In this document: positions 26,145 through 33,673 of the stretch, one piece after another
How the letters are laid out: the number at the start of each line of letters is the position of its first letter
How positions within the stretch are numbered: position 1 is the first letter of the stretch
NCBI GenBank assembly: GCA_016703965.1
Contig: JADJBB010000027.1
Span: forward strand, 1 to 51,661
From: Acidobacteriota bacterium
GTDB taxonomy: Bacteria; Acidobacteriota; Blastocatellia; Pyrinomonadales; Pyrinomonadaceae
DNA: 51,661 nucleotides
Reading direction: 5' to 3'
The notes under the pieces: generated by a model
The model's database searches: none
What the model was told of the DNA's origin: nothing
Seen by the model: only the letters and a program-made list of their open reading frames with translations
Position numbers and translations under genes: made by a program

Positions 26145-26720
26145 ATGATGGATAAGCGACAGCAGCCACAAATCAGAAAACTCGGGGTCTTCACACTGGC
26201 TCAAGGTAAGTCCGTGGGAATTAGTCAGCAAGACATATCCCGGCTTGTCGCTGCAAATGACCTCGTTCGGCTCGGCCGCGGAATCTACCTCCATCCGAAG
26301 GCCTCGCTGGATAAAGATGTAGGATTCCAAATCGCGTATTCAAAGTTCGGGCCGGGTTCGGCAATTGGTGGGCTTACAGCTCTATATCATTACAATCTTG
26401 CCGAACAAGTGCCGGGAGAAATATGGGTAATGGTTCCTCCGGAGAAACGAACCCGAGAAACCGGTTATAAGCTGATTCGAACAAAAACGAGGCTCGACAA
26501 ACAGATCGTGGATGAAAAGGGCTATCGAATCGTCACAGTCGAACGGGCGGTCCTAGAAGCTCTAAAATTCATCACAAAGATCGGTGAACGAACGGCCATA
26601 AAGGCAGCCAGAGAAGCTCTTGCAACAAGAAAAACTACGGAAGCAAAACTTGCAAAAGCGGCAAAAGAACTTGAGCTTGAATCGGTACTCGCCAAATATC
26701 TGGAGGTCATCGTGCCATGA
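26145..26720 (+). CDS. abiEi: AbiEi-family antitoxin (type IV toxin-antitoxin)
   Basis: Starting at the ATG at 26145 (another ATG follows directly at 26148; the longer TTG frame runs into the promoter) gives about 191 residues. The N-terminal winged helix is GVFTLAQGKSVGISQQDISR with LVRLGRGIYLHP, the hallmark of AbiEi antitoxin domains. After it come AIGGLTALYHYNLAE, a beta-rich middle, and a helical C-terminus. AbiEi antitoxins bind their own promoter and counter the nucleotidyltransferase toxin AbiEii without touching it. The stop overlaps the toxin's start (ATGA), as is usual. The pair could serve phage defence or maintenance of the element. Confidence 0.8.
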   Translation: MMDKRQQPQIRKLGVFTLAQGKSVGISQQDISRLVAANDLVRLGRGIYLHPKASLDKDVGFQIAYSKFGPGSAIGGLTALYHYNLAEQVPGEIWVMVPPEKRTRETGYKLIRTKTRLDKQIVDEKGYRIVTVERAVLEALKFITKIGERTAIKAAREALATRKTTEAKLAKAAKELELESVLAKYLEVIVP

Positions 26721-27562
26721 CCACAAAGGCGAAAGGAACGTCCATAAGACAAAAGCTCATTAACCTAAGTGTTGAGAACGGTGTGCCGTTTCAGAATCTG
26801 GAAACGGCGTTCATTCTCGAACGGCTGGTTGCACGGTTGACAGCTGACGCAGAACTTCAAAAACATCTTGTCTTCAAAGGTGGATTTGTTGGACTTAAAG
26901 TCTATAACTCAGCCCGATACACGGTTGATGTCGATGCCCTGGTTGTAAAGGCAGATGTCGAATCGATCCTAGAACTCTCCAAACGAAACGCCGAGACAGA
27001 TTTGGACGACGGTGTTTGGTTTCGGTTCGAAGACCAGGTTGATCTGGCGACACAAGGCGAATACGGCGGCATCCGACAGACCTACCGCGCCGGAATTGGA
27101 GAGATTCTAAAAAATCTTAACAAGGCACAGGTCGTCCACTTTGACGTAGGCATAGGTGATCCCGTAACGCCCGGCCCGATGTCGACAGAAACGAGTTCGT
27201 TGATCATTCCGGACAGCAATCTGAGTTGGCAGGTCTATCCGGTGGAAACAATAGTTGCTGAGAAGATGCACGCGCCAATTTCGCACGGAGACATTAACTC
27301 GCGTTCAAAAGATGTTTACGATCTGGCGTTCCTCCTACCAAAAGCCGATGCCGGCATCTTGGCACAGGCACTAAAACGTTGCTTTGGATTTCGAGAAACC
27401 AAGTTGCCAAAGAGTTTCTCGACGGTCTTGAAGTCTAAGGATACAAAAAGCCTTGAACGAGGCTGGAGAAGCGCAACCGCATCAGTCCCCAACAAGCCAA
27501 AGTTTCAGGCGACTTTTGAAACCGTGGTTACATTAATTAACGAAATGGAAATTTCATTTTAG
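26717..27562 (+). CDS. abiEii: AbiEii-family nucleotidyltransferase toxin
   Basis: The 281-residue protein is an AbiEii/AbiGii-type nucleotidyltransferase. LVFKGGFVGLKVYN (about residue 54) carries the glycine motif, and YTVDVDALV (about 70) has the DxD metal-binding pair. A later conserved segment is PVETIVAEKMHAPIS with HGDINSRSKDVYDLAFLL, which forms motif III and the catalytic Lys/Asp region of MenA/AbiEii proteins. These toxins transfer nucleotides, in known cases to tRNA. It overlaps abiEi by four bases and converges with the DUF6527 gene, 40 bases away. The family assignment is firm; its target here is unknown. Confidence 0.85.
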   Translation: MTTKAKGTSIRQKLINLSVENGVPFQNLETAFILERLVARLTADAELQKHLVFKGGFVGLKVYNSARYTVDVDALVVKADVESILELSKRNAETDLDDGVWFRFEDQVDLATQGEYGGIRQTYRAGIGEILKNLNKAQVVHFDVGIGDPVTPGPMSTETSSLIIPDSNLSWQVYPVETIVAEKMHAPISHGDINSRSKDVYDLAFLLPKADAGILAQALKRCFGFRETKLPKSFSTVLKSKDTKSLERGWRSATASVPNKPKFQATFETVVTLINEMEISF

Positions 27563-27602
27563 ACACCAGTCTGGCCTAAGCCGTCCCAGTCGAAGGCAGT
27601 TC

Positions 27603-28010
27603 CTACTGAAACCAGCTCTTTATTCGCGACCACCAGCCTTGCTGTTTCTCTTCGGAAGGACCTTTTTGGACAGATTCCCCATAGTGGTCTATTTTCGCCA
27701 GTTTCTCAGCATTTCTCCCAGCTTCGATCTGTTCGTTCGACCAGCTCTCCGCCCAAACGACTTCGTTTGCCTCGATCCAGTAATGAGATTTACACAACAG
27801 GTTCCAGCTACCGACAGAGGGATTCAATGAAACCGTTTCACCGTCATATGTCATTTTCCAATCGGTCGGCGTTAGTGGCGTCACCACCTTGTTTCCGCAG
27901 CCACAGGCACACAGATGCACAACCGTCCCGTATTCCACGGAGATGTAAAGAAACCCTTCTTTTAACTCAGACGGGACGAATTCTACAAACTTAGTTTCCA
28001 AAATCATCAT
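27603..28010 (-). CDS. DUF6527-family protein of a ubiquitin-like system
   Basis: The 135-residue protein has VEYGTVVHLCACGCGNKVV (about residues 25-43), then SWNLLCKSHYWI. Together they give a cysteine-rich site (CxCxC plus CxxH) likely to bind zinc, followed by a polar C-terminus ending WWSRIKSWFQ. This is the DUF6527 type, which regularly accompanies multiubiquitin-domain proteins and E2-E1 fusions. Its role in those systems has not been established as far as I know. It overlaps the end of the E2-E1 gene by 20 bases, so the three genes form an operon. Confidence 0.75.
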   Translation of the reverse strand: MMILETKFVEFVPSELKEGFLYISVEYGTVVHLCACGCGNKVVTPLTPTDWKMTYDGETVSLNPSVGSWNLLCKSHYWIEANEVVWAESWSNEQIEAGRNAEKLAKIDHYGESVQKGPSEEKQQGWWSRIKSWFQ

Positions 28011-29181
28011 TGTTCACGTCGTTTACATTAAGGGAATATGTACTGTGGTACTCCATCTCAAGATCCTGATAGAACCCGAATATTTTTTTCCACTTTATGA
28101 CCGCGAAGGCTGCATTTAGGGCGTTTAATTCGGCAATCTGTATGTTTGACTCGTACACTCCGTCTTCTTCTTGATTATCCGCCAAATTGATTCGCCCGTT
28201 GTCATGAATATGGTTCCGCATCTCTGTCGTGCTCGTAGTGGTTCGAACGATTCCGATCAACGAATCATTGACAATCGTCAGCCCCATTCCGACATCGACA
28301 AACGGAATCTTAGTCTCTTCTAACATCGCGACGATTATTCGCTTTGCATCCGATCTATCCACGCAGATAAATACAAAATCAAAAGTAGAAAGCTCATTTA
28401 CGTTAGACGTATTGATGAAACAGGGCCGGGCTACAATGCCGTCTCTCATTCGCCGATATTTCATTTTTAGATACTGGACCTTGAAAAATTGGCGGCGCAG
28501 TTCTCCAGATGAAGCTGCTCCGGGAGATCTGAATGCGTTATGTTGAAGAAATCGATCACCGTCAAACAAATGGATTTCTTTCACCCGCGTCTTCGCGACA
28601 AAGTCCATCACATAACTTCCTGTGCCACCGAGGCCGACGATCGCTATTCTTTGATTCTCAAGTTTCGAAGCAATTACGTCGATTCCAGCTCGACTTGAAT
28701 TTGTATCAAGGTACTTGAATATCTCGTCGGCAGACTTTTTTGTCTCGATCACCTTGAAAGTACGCGCGGTCGCATTCGGATCGAGAGCCTGAGCGTTCGA
28801 CGCGATGATATCGACGTATCGCGTTACTTTCTCATAATAATTCTGATATCCACCAGACGGCTTGTTCGAAAAGGAATGATTTACCGTTAATCCGTTCGTG
28901 AGCGTCTGAGGGGAACTATTGTGACGAATCTGTGCGATCTCGGCGCCGTCCATTGTACACGGATATTCGCCTATGAAGTTTATGACATGCGTTCCAGGCG
29001 TGACCGTTCGATTGTCCGCAAGCGTCAATTCAGAAACGAGTGTGCCACGCTTAACCTGCCTTGCCTGATTGACGTAGGGAACGCCGCTGACTAGCAGAAA
29101 GGCGTCCCTTACCTCAACTTCAAAGCCTTCGTCTCTCAATTGCTTGAGATCCGGACTACGATTGACCAGTTGGTGTGACAT
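27991..29181 (-). CDS. Fused E2-like (DUF6791) and E1-like ThiF adenylyltransferase
   Basis: The 396-residue protein has two parts. Residues 1-170 form an E2-like domain (FLLVSGVPYVN, KRGTLVSELTL, THVINFIGEYPCTMDG), with a Cys at about 73 in the GEYPC segment where the catalytic Cys of such domains lies. From residue 175 on it is E1-like: IAIVGLGGTGSYVMDFVAKT (glycine loop), IHLFDGDRFLQHNAFRSPGA (the DxD and NxxR-like residues), FVFICVD, and a C-terminal ELNALNAAFAVIKWKK helix. One protein would therefore activate and pass on the ubiquitin-like partner encoded upstream. The start overlaps that partner's gene by 26 bases. It has little in common with the PRTRC ThiF protein beyond the glycine loop. 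Confidence 0.8.
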   Translation of the reverse strand: MSHQLVNRSPDLKQLRDEGFEVEVRDAFLLVSGVPYVNQARQVKRGTLVSELTLADNRTVTPGTHVINFIGEYPCTMDGAEIAQIRHNSSPQTLTNGLTVNHSFSNKPSGGYQNYYEKVTRYVDIIASNAQALDPNATARTFKVIETKKSADEIFKYLDTNSSRAGIDVIASKLENQRIAIVGLGGTGSYVMDFVAKTRVKEIHLFDGDRFLQHNAFRSPGAASSGELRRQFFKVQYLKMKYRRMRDGIVARPCFINTSNVNELSTFDFVFICVDRSDAKRIIVAMLEETKIPFVDVGMGLTIVNDSLIGIVRTTTSTTEMRNHIHDNGRINLADNQEEDGVYESNIQIAELNALNAAFAVIKWKKIFGFYQDLEMEYHSTYSLNVNDVNNDDFGN

Positions 29182-29446
29182 TGAAGATCATCCCCCTTTT
29201 CACTTTTACCGATTGTCCGGCGACCATTGTTCCGCTAGGATTCTCGTCGGGTCCGTTCTTGTACGTAACGGTGTAATAAGTTTTGTCCGTATTGGCATCG
29301 CGGCCAAATGCGAGTTCCACAACCTGCCGAAAAGAGATCTTCCTTTCGTCATATCGCTTCTTCTCACCGTTCACTATCAATATAAAATCGCGGTCATTGT
29401 CCGTGACTCCTTCTTGTACATCGTCTTTTTCTATTTTTTCTTGCAT
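29156..29446 (-). CDS. Ubiquitin-like protein with one multiubiquitin domain
   Basis: The 96-residue protein is a charged N-terminal tail of about 17 residues followed by a single beta-grasp domain. FILIVNGEKKRYDERKISFR is the first hairpin, VVELAFG the helix, TVTYKNGPDENPSGTM the next strands, and GMIFNVTPTGQS the end. This is the multiubiquitin-type domain; many relatives carry several copies, here there is one. It does not end in Gly-Gly, so either it is processed or linkage uses another residue. It would be the modifier of the E2-E1 protein downstream. Its promoter lies in the shared region with the sigma-factor gene. Confidence 0.8.
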   Translation of the reverse strand: MQEKIEKDDVQEGVTDNDRDFILIVNGEKKRYDERKISFRQVVELAFGRDANTDKTYYTVTYKNGPDENPSGTMVAGQSVKVKRGMIFNVTPTGQS

Positions 29447-29481
29447 CTTTTACTAAACCTCGCCTTATTCAAAATCCGAAT

Positions 29482-29503
29482 GTGGTGTAGATTCTACGTC
29501 CAC
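29482..29503. promoter_or_regulatory. Candidate operator dyad between ubiquitin-like and sigma-factor operons
   Basis: The interrupted palindrome GTGG-t-GTAGA-t-TCTAC-gt-CCAC spans 22 bases in the 157-base gap between the two divergent operons. It lies 36 bases from the start of the ubiquitin-like gene and about 60 bases from the probable sigma-gene promoter. It is a good size for a dimeric repressor. No T-run follows, so a terminator is unlikely. Confidence 0.5.
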
Positions 29504-29564
29504 ACTTGATAAGCGAATCAGGCAAAGAAAATTAGGTATAAAAGAAATATTTTCTTTTTCCACA

Positions 29565-29592
29565 TTCTTGCTTGGATAGATCGCTTTATAAT
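29565..29592 (+). promoter_or_regulatory. Candidate promoter of the sigma-factor/ImmA operon
   Basis: TTCTTG (29565-29570) and a perfect TATAAT (29587-29592) are separated by 16 bases. Transcription would start near 29599, only about five bases before the ATG at 29604. The transcript would therefore be leaderless or nearly so. An AGGTGA lies just upstream of the ATG and could be read as a weak ribosome site if the start were further upstream. Confidence 0.5.
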
Positions 29593-29603
29593 ATAGGTGA
29601 CCC

Positions 29604-30194
29604 ATGAAAGATAAGCCTTTACCTTCTATAAACTGGGATTCAGTACTGCTACGGGCACTCGGCGTAGCATATAACCTATTTCGCAAACAAGGACTTCTCG
29701 CAGGATCAGATGCGGTACTTAAAGGCGTTGGCAAATCGCCCGGGGATCTTGTCAACGATGCGGTTACTACGCTATACGCAAACTTGCCGAAATATGACGC
29801 TGACACGGAGGACAAATGCTTCGCTCTAATCATCAGGATCATGAAAAACGATTTTTTGGACATCGTTACAAAAAACAGCGCATATACAACGTCCGACGAT
29901 GTAGAGGACGAGGAGTTTCGAGACCGATCGGTTGACCATAACGGTTCCAAGGCTGTAACCATCGCCGACCTTGCGAAGAAATTTTATAAGTATGCCAACG
30001 ATGACGAAGAAGCCAAAGAAGTGATCGACGCTGCCGCGATGATAGCCGTTGAGCAGTCGGCTCCGGTCACGCGTGAAGACATCGCCAGCTTGCTACGAAT
30101 CACTCCGGAAGAAGTCACAAAACGAACCGCCCGTCTTAGATATCGATTTCATGCGGAAACATCAATGGCGGAAAGCGCATCAAATGCTAGGTAA
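29604..30194 (+). CDS. RNA polymerase sigma-factor-like protein
   Basis: The 196-residue protein has an N-terminal part like sigma region 2 (SPGDLVNDAVTTLYANLPKY, then CFALIIRIMKNDFLDIVTKN). A helix-turn-helix near the C-terminus is like region 4 (VTREDIASLLRITPEEVTKRTARLRYRF). The linker between them is acidic. This fits a small ECF-like sigma factor or a diverged relative. It heads a plus-strand operon with an acidic protein and an ImmA/IrrE peptidase and is divergent from the ubiquitin-like genes. ImmA/IrrE proteases often cleave repressors, so the three could form a stress or infection sensor that switches on nearby genes (inference). Confidence 0.6.
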   Translation: MKDKPLPSINWDSVLLRALGVAYNLFRKQGLLAGSDAVLKGVGKSPGDLVNDAVTTLYANLPKYDADTEDKCFALIIRIMKNDFLDIVTKNSAYTTSDDVEDEEFRDRSVDHNGSKAVTIADLAKKFYKYANDDEEAKEVIDAAAMIAVEQSAPVTREDIASLLRITPEEVTKRTARLRYRFHAETSMAESASNAR

Positions 30195-30201
30195 CTCAGT
30201 T

Positions 30202-30606
30202 ATGTTGAAAAAAAATGAAGAATTTATCGACGCAATGATTGGAAAAGATGAGGATCTTGACGAAGATTCAGCACGTGCGATTCTGAGCCTCTATTCAGTT
30301 GACGTTGATTCTCTCACGACTGAATTAAAGAAGACCGTCAGAGCCACGCTCGGAGAACTCTCGGAGGATAGCAAGGAAGCACACAACCTTCGGCGGATAC
30401 TTGCGAATGTCGTCAAATATGAAAAGGAAAAGGATCTAAGCTCGATCAAGCCAAAGGATTACATAAACGCGATGATGAACACCATCTCGACGGCGTTTCC
30501 GAAGCCCGTTTATTCATTCCGAAATCGATCCGAAGGCGAACTGCCCATTGCGGATAAGAATATTCTAGACGGGTTGGCAAAAGAACTTGAAGATGATTGT
30601 GAATAA
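30202..30606 (+). CDS. Small acidic protein of the ImmA operon
   Basis: I chose the ATG at 30202 because AGGTAA lies about eight bases before it and because the sigma-like gene stops at 30194; an ATG at 30184 is also in frame. The longer upstream frame is a shadow. The protein is 134 residues, acidic and helical (MIGKDEDLDEDSARAILSLY, KPKDYINAMMNTISTAFPKP). No family recognised. It ends two bases before the peptidase gene. Its place between a sigma factor and an ImmA/IrrE peptidase is where an anti-sigma or a protease substrate could be found; that is inference. Confidence 0.6.
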   Translation: MLKKNEEFIDAMIGKDEDLDEDSARAILSLYSVDVDSLTTELKKTVRATLGELSEDSKEAHNLRRILANVVKYEKEKDLSSIKPKDYINAMMNTISTAFPKPVYSFRNRSEGELPIADKNILDGLAKELEDDCE

Positions 30607-30608
30607 CT

Positions 30609-31385
30609 ATGGGTTCCCTTGAACGAACGCCGGAAGAATACGCAACGGAGTTACTGGGTTACTTCGAAATGCCAAGGGTTGGAGATGTTAACTCATTTGC
30701 CCAGATGATTGGCTTAAAAGTTCGTGAAGTGCCTTCTCAGACTTTCGATGGCGCTCTGATTCGCGTCCCAAATAAGTTAAAGGGTGTCGTCGCGGTACGC
30801 GAAACGATACGTGAGTCTGGTAAAAAGGCTTTTACCGTGGCTCACGAGATTGGCCATTTCGTTCTACCAGGTCATGGCACGGCTGATTGTTCCTGTACTG
30901 CAAAGGACATCAATTCTTGGCAAGCACACGTCTCACGCCAAAAGGAGGTTTCGGCCAATCGGTTTGCCTCAGAACTATTGCTTCCGGCTAGGAGGCTGTA
31001 TGAAATTGTTAACCACCGGAAGGCAACCCTTGCCCTGGCGCAAGAAATTGCGAACAAATACCAAACCTCTCTCACGGCAACAGCAATTAAATGCGTCGAC
31101 GTAACCGATGAGGCGTGCGCATTAGTCTGGAGCACTAATAATCACATTGAGTGGACGCATAAGAACGACTCTTTTTGGCCGTTCATTCCCAAGACACGAC
31201 TAGACCAGAACTCCTGCTCCGGTCGCCTTTTCTTGGATCATTCCCATCCGGCGGCCGAGGGCGAAGTAGAAGCGGACGTTTGGTTAAGTCTCGACAATGA
31301 TAGTGATAAGCCTACGCTTTGGGAAGATTCGCTATTTCTCCCATATTACAATGCTGTGCTTTCGATTCTCACCATCGAATTCTGA
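30609..31385 (+). CDS. ImmA/IrrE-family metallopeptidase
   Basis: The 258-residue protein contains AFTVAHEIGHFVLPGHG, with the zinc-binding HEIGH motif (residues 79-83). KEVSANRFASELLLP, about 40 residues later, carries the third ligand glutamate of the ImmA/IrrE family. The C-terminal 100 residues are a separate, aromatic-rich domain (SFWPFIPKTRL, ADVWLSLDN). Known members cleave transcriptional repressors (ImmR in ICEBs1, DdrO in Deinococcus). Here it follows a sigma-like gene and an acidic protein in one operon and converges with the VirB6 gene 18 bases away. The protease motif is complete; its substrate is not known. Confidence 0.85.
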   Translation: MGSLERTPEEYATELLGYFEMPRVGDVNSFAQMIGLKVREVPSQTFDGALIRVPNKLKGVVAVRETIRESGKKAFTVAHEIGHFVLPGHGTADCSCTAKDINSWQAHVSRQKEVSANRFASELLLPARRLYEIVNHRKATLALAQEIANKYQTSLTATAIKCVDVTDEACALVWSTNNHIEWTHKNDSFWPFIPKTRLDQNSCSGRLFLDHSHPAAEGEVEADVWLSLDNDSDKPTLWEDSLFLPYYNAVLSILTIEF

Positions 31386-31403
31386 GTCAATGTCCCAAGC
31401 TCT

Positions 31404-33638
31404 TCAGTACTTAGGCTTCATTTCCTCCAATCGACGGTCCATATCTCTGAAGAACCCCGTGACGACTGATGAGACCATTCGCAAACGCGCAGCCTCCATC
31501 GCCTCTGTCTGATTTATTGAGGCGGCTTCGGTGCGGCCGTCAAAGTTTAGCTGGTTTGATACTTTCTCCATGTCGGCCGAACGACGAATTCCTGAAAGCT
31601 GAATTCCGGCACCTTGTCTGGTACTCGACGAAGCGATCGAACTGCCGGTATTGAAAGCCTGTTTGCTTTGTGTAGCCTGCGTTTCGAGCGCTTGGTTGAT
31701 CTCACCCTGATAGACATTGCTCGCCTCTACCTTCGTGTCCGCGACGATGCCGGTGTTGTTGTTCTGAAGGGCGATGTTACTGCGAGTGGTGGAGTCCATC
31801 TGCTTGTTCACTTCTTGAATCGGATGCTTATTCCTCGACCAGTCGAAGAGTTCCTGCCCTGTGCGTATCGGGACAGACGTTCCGGCGATCGACGAGCCGC
31901 CTGGCGTAAATTCATATGTCTTCATCCCGAACCGTTCAAGGTTGCCCTGACCGCGCAGTTCGACTTCCTTCATTCCATCGATTGTTCGAGCTTCTTTAGT
32001 TCCTTGAGCCTCCGCTAACGTTCCCGCGATCTCGCGCTTAGTTGCTGCTGCACTACTGCTGAGTCCATAGTTCTTGCTCGCCTCGGCAAGCAAAGTCTGC
32101 GTCACCTGATTTGCCCGGATCTGTCCCAAACTAGTGGTAAGGCCGCCCTCGACTCCGGCAACGGAAGAGACCAAACGAGCGTCCGTTGATTGGTTTGCGG
32201 CTTCCAAGGATTTTCTTGCGGCCGTCTGCTCCGCATTGTAGATTCCTTGAATTTGGGTGTTTTCGGCCTGCCGATTGATGGCGGCCCCTGCAACCAGTCC
32301 GTATGTTTCAAGCGCAGTTCCTATACTCGAAAGCATCCAGCCCATGGAGATCTGAGAAACGCCTTCATAAACCTGTCCTCGCAGAACTCTGTAACTGAGC
32401 CACGGAACCAGAATGAAGCATAGGCTGGAGACGAAGAACAATGCCGTGACGATCAGTGCACTTGAAGCCGGGTCGTAAGCACCGTTTGTTATGATCTTCG
32501 CGGTTACGGGATCAAGTGAGAACGTTGCCTCACCGTTGTAAATAGAAAGAGCGAGAACGCCAAGGGCATAGCAAACATAGAGAGTCACTTCCTTCACCAT
32601 CGGAAAGGCCAGCGCGAACGTCGCAACGCCCCAACAGAATGGATAGAACATCTGAGCCGCGAACTTCTCGTCAAAGCCGAAAGCAGCCAACACAGGAGCC
32701 GCCAACTTCAGGCCGATCAATATAAACAGGCCGGCGATCGCAAGAAACAATCCGCCGAACTTTATGATGTTCTGCCCGATCACCATAAAGGTAAACATTC
32801 GGGGCATATCCCATCCGAGTATGTTGAGTTCACCTGTAATGTCTTTCACGGATGATTCCTTATCCATGATGATGCCAACGAGGCCCGGTTCCCCGTTCGG
32901 AAGACGTTCTGCAAGCAATTCGTTGGGATCTTCGACGGCAAAGTTTGCTTTCACGTACTTTTTCATCTTGTCGTCAAATTCAGTAACGAGTGAACGGTTG
33001 TAGGCGCGAATTGGCCGCGCGAAGAACTTGCCTGTTATCGTTAGACCGTCGATGATGAATGGGCTCGCGCCGATCAAAACCATGAAGATGATCGAACGGA
33101 TCGCCCAGGCAACAAGTTGCTCCGGTCCAAGTCCGCGATTGTCGTGAAACCGGCGGATGAACGCGAAGATAAAAACAAGACTCGCTATGATCCATGCTAG
33201 AAATGTAAGGATCGGCATGAGCGGCTTAATGATGGTGTTTAGAACGGATTGAAATAGCCATTCCTGTCCAGTCCGCATGAGGTTCTTGATCTGCTCGCTA
33301 AAACTCGGGGCGGGAGTTTTTGGCGGAATCACCGGGCCGGGAGAGGGACTCGCTACGGGGTTCGCGGGGTATCTATTCTCGAATTCACGAAGTGCCGGTG
33401 CCGGACTTCCGTCGAGCGGCGGCATAAACGGAGAATCGGAGTTGATCGTCATTATCAGGTCATTGGCCGTCACAGGCTGCCCGTTCATTGTTCCTACCGG
33501 AGTCTGGCCTTCGACACGAGGAGGGCGCGGCCGGGTTTGCCCGGCCGCTTTCGGGGCGAGGAGGTATGGCGAGAGGAAGTAGGCAAGAATGAATAGAGCT
33601 GTCGCTAAAGCGTGGCGAAAAGAGGTCACGTTTTTCAT
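31404..33638 (-). CDS. VirB6/TrbL-like polytopic protein of the mating channel
   Basis: The 744-residue protein starts with a signal peptide (HALATALFILAYFLSPYLLA, ending AAGQ). A proline-rich stretch follows and then several membrane helices (LTFLAWIIASLVFIFAFIRR, SIIFMVLIGASPFII, FGGLFLAIAGLFILIGLKLA, VATFALAFPMV, VTALFFVSSLCFILVPWL). The C-terminal 250 residues are soluble, rich in Ala, Gln and Thr, and helical. This matches VirB6/TrbL, the inner-membrane channel protein of type IV secretion systems. It is the last gene of the minus-strand mating operon, after the VirB5-like gene. Confidence 0.75.
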   Translation of the reverse strand: MKNVTSFRHALATALFILAYFLSPYLLAPKAAGQTRPRPPRVEGQTPVGTMNGQPVTANDLIMTINSDSPFMPPLDGSPAPALREFENRYPANPVASPSPGPVIPPKTPAPSFSEQIKNLMRTGQEWLFQSVLNTIIKPLMPILTFLAWIIASLVFIFAFIRRFHDNRGLGPEQLVAWAIRSIIFMVLIGASPFIIDGLTITGKFFARPIRAYNRSLVTEFDDKMKKYVKANFAVEDPNELLAERLPNGEPGLVGIIMDKESSVKDITGELNILGWDMPRMFTFMVIGQNIIKFGGLFLAIAGLFILIGLKLAAPVLAAFGFDEKFAAQMFYPFCWGVATFALAFPMVKEVTLYVCYALGVLALSIYNGEATFSLDPVTAKIITNGAYDPASSALIVTALFFVSSLCFILVPWLSYRVLRGQVYEGVSQISMGWMLSSIGTALETYGLVAGAAINRQAENTQIQGIYNAEQTAARKSLEAANQSTDARLVSSVAGVEGGLTTSLGQIRANQVTQTLLAEASKNYGLSSSAAATKREIAGTLAEAQGTKEARTIDGMKEVELRGQGNLERFGMKTYEFTPGGSSIAGTSVPIRTGQELFDWSRNKHPIQEVNKQMDSTTRSNIALQNNNTGIVADTKVEASNVYQGEINQALETQATQSKQAFNTGSSIASSSTRQGAGIQLSGIRRSADMEKVSNQLNFDGRTEAASINQTEAMEAARLRMVSSVVTGFFRDMDRRLEEMKPKY

Positions 33639-33673
33639 GGCTTTGTTTGTTTTATTTCTGATCTTTTTGGCGA

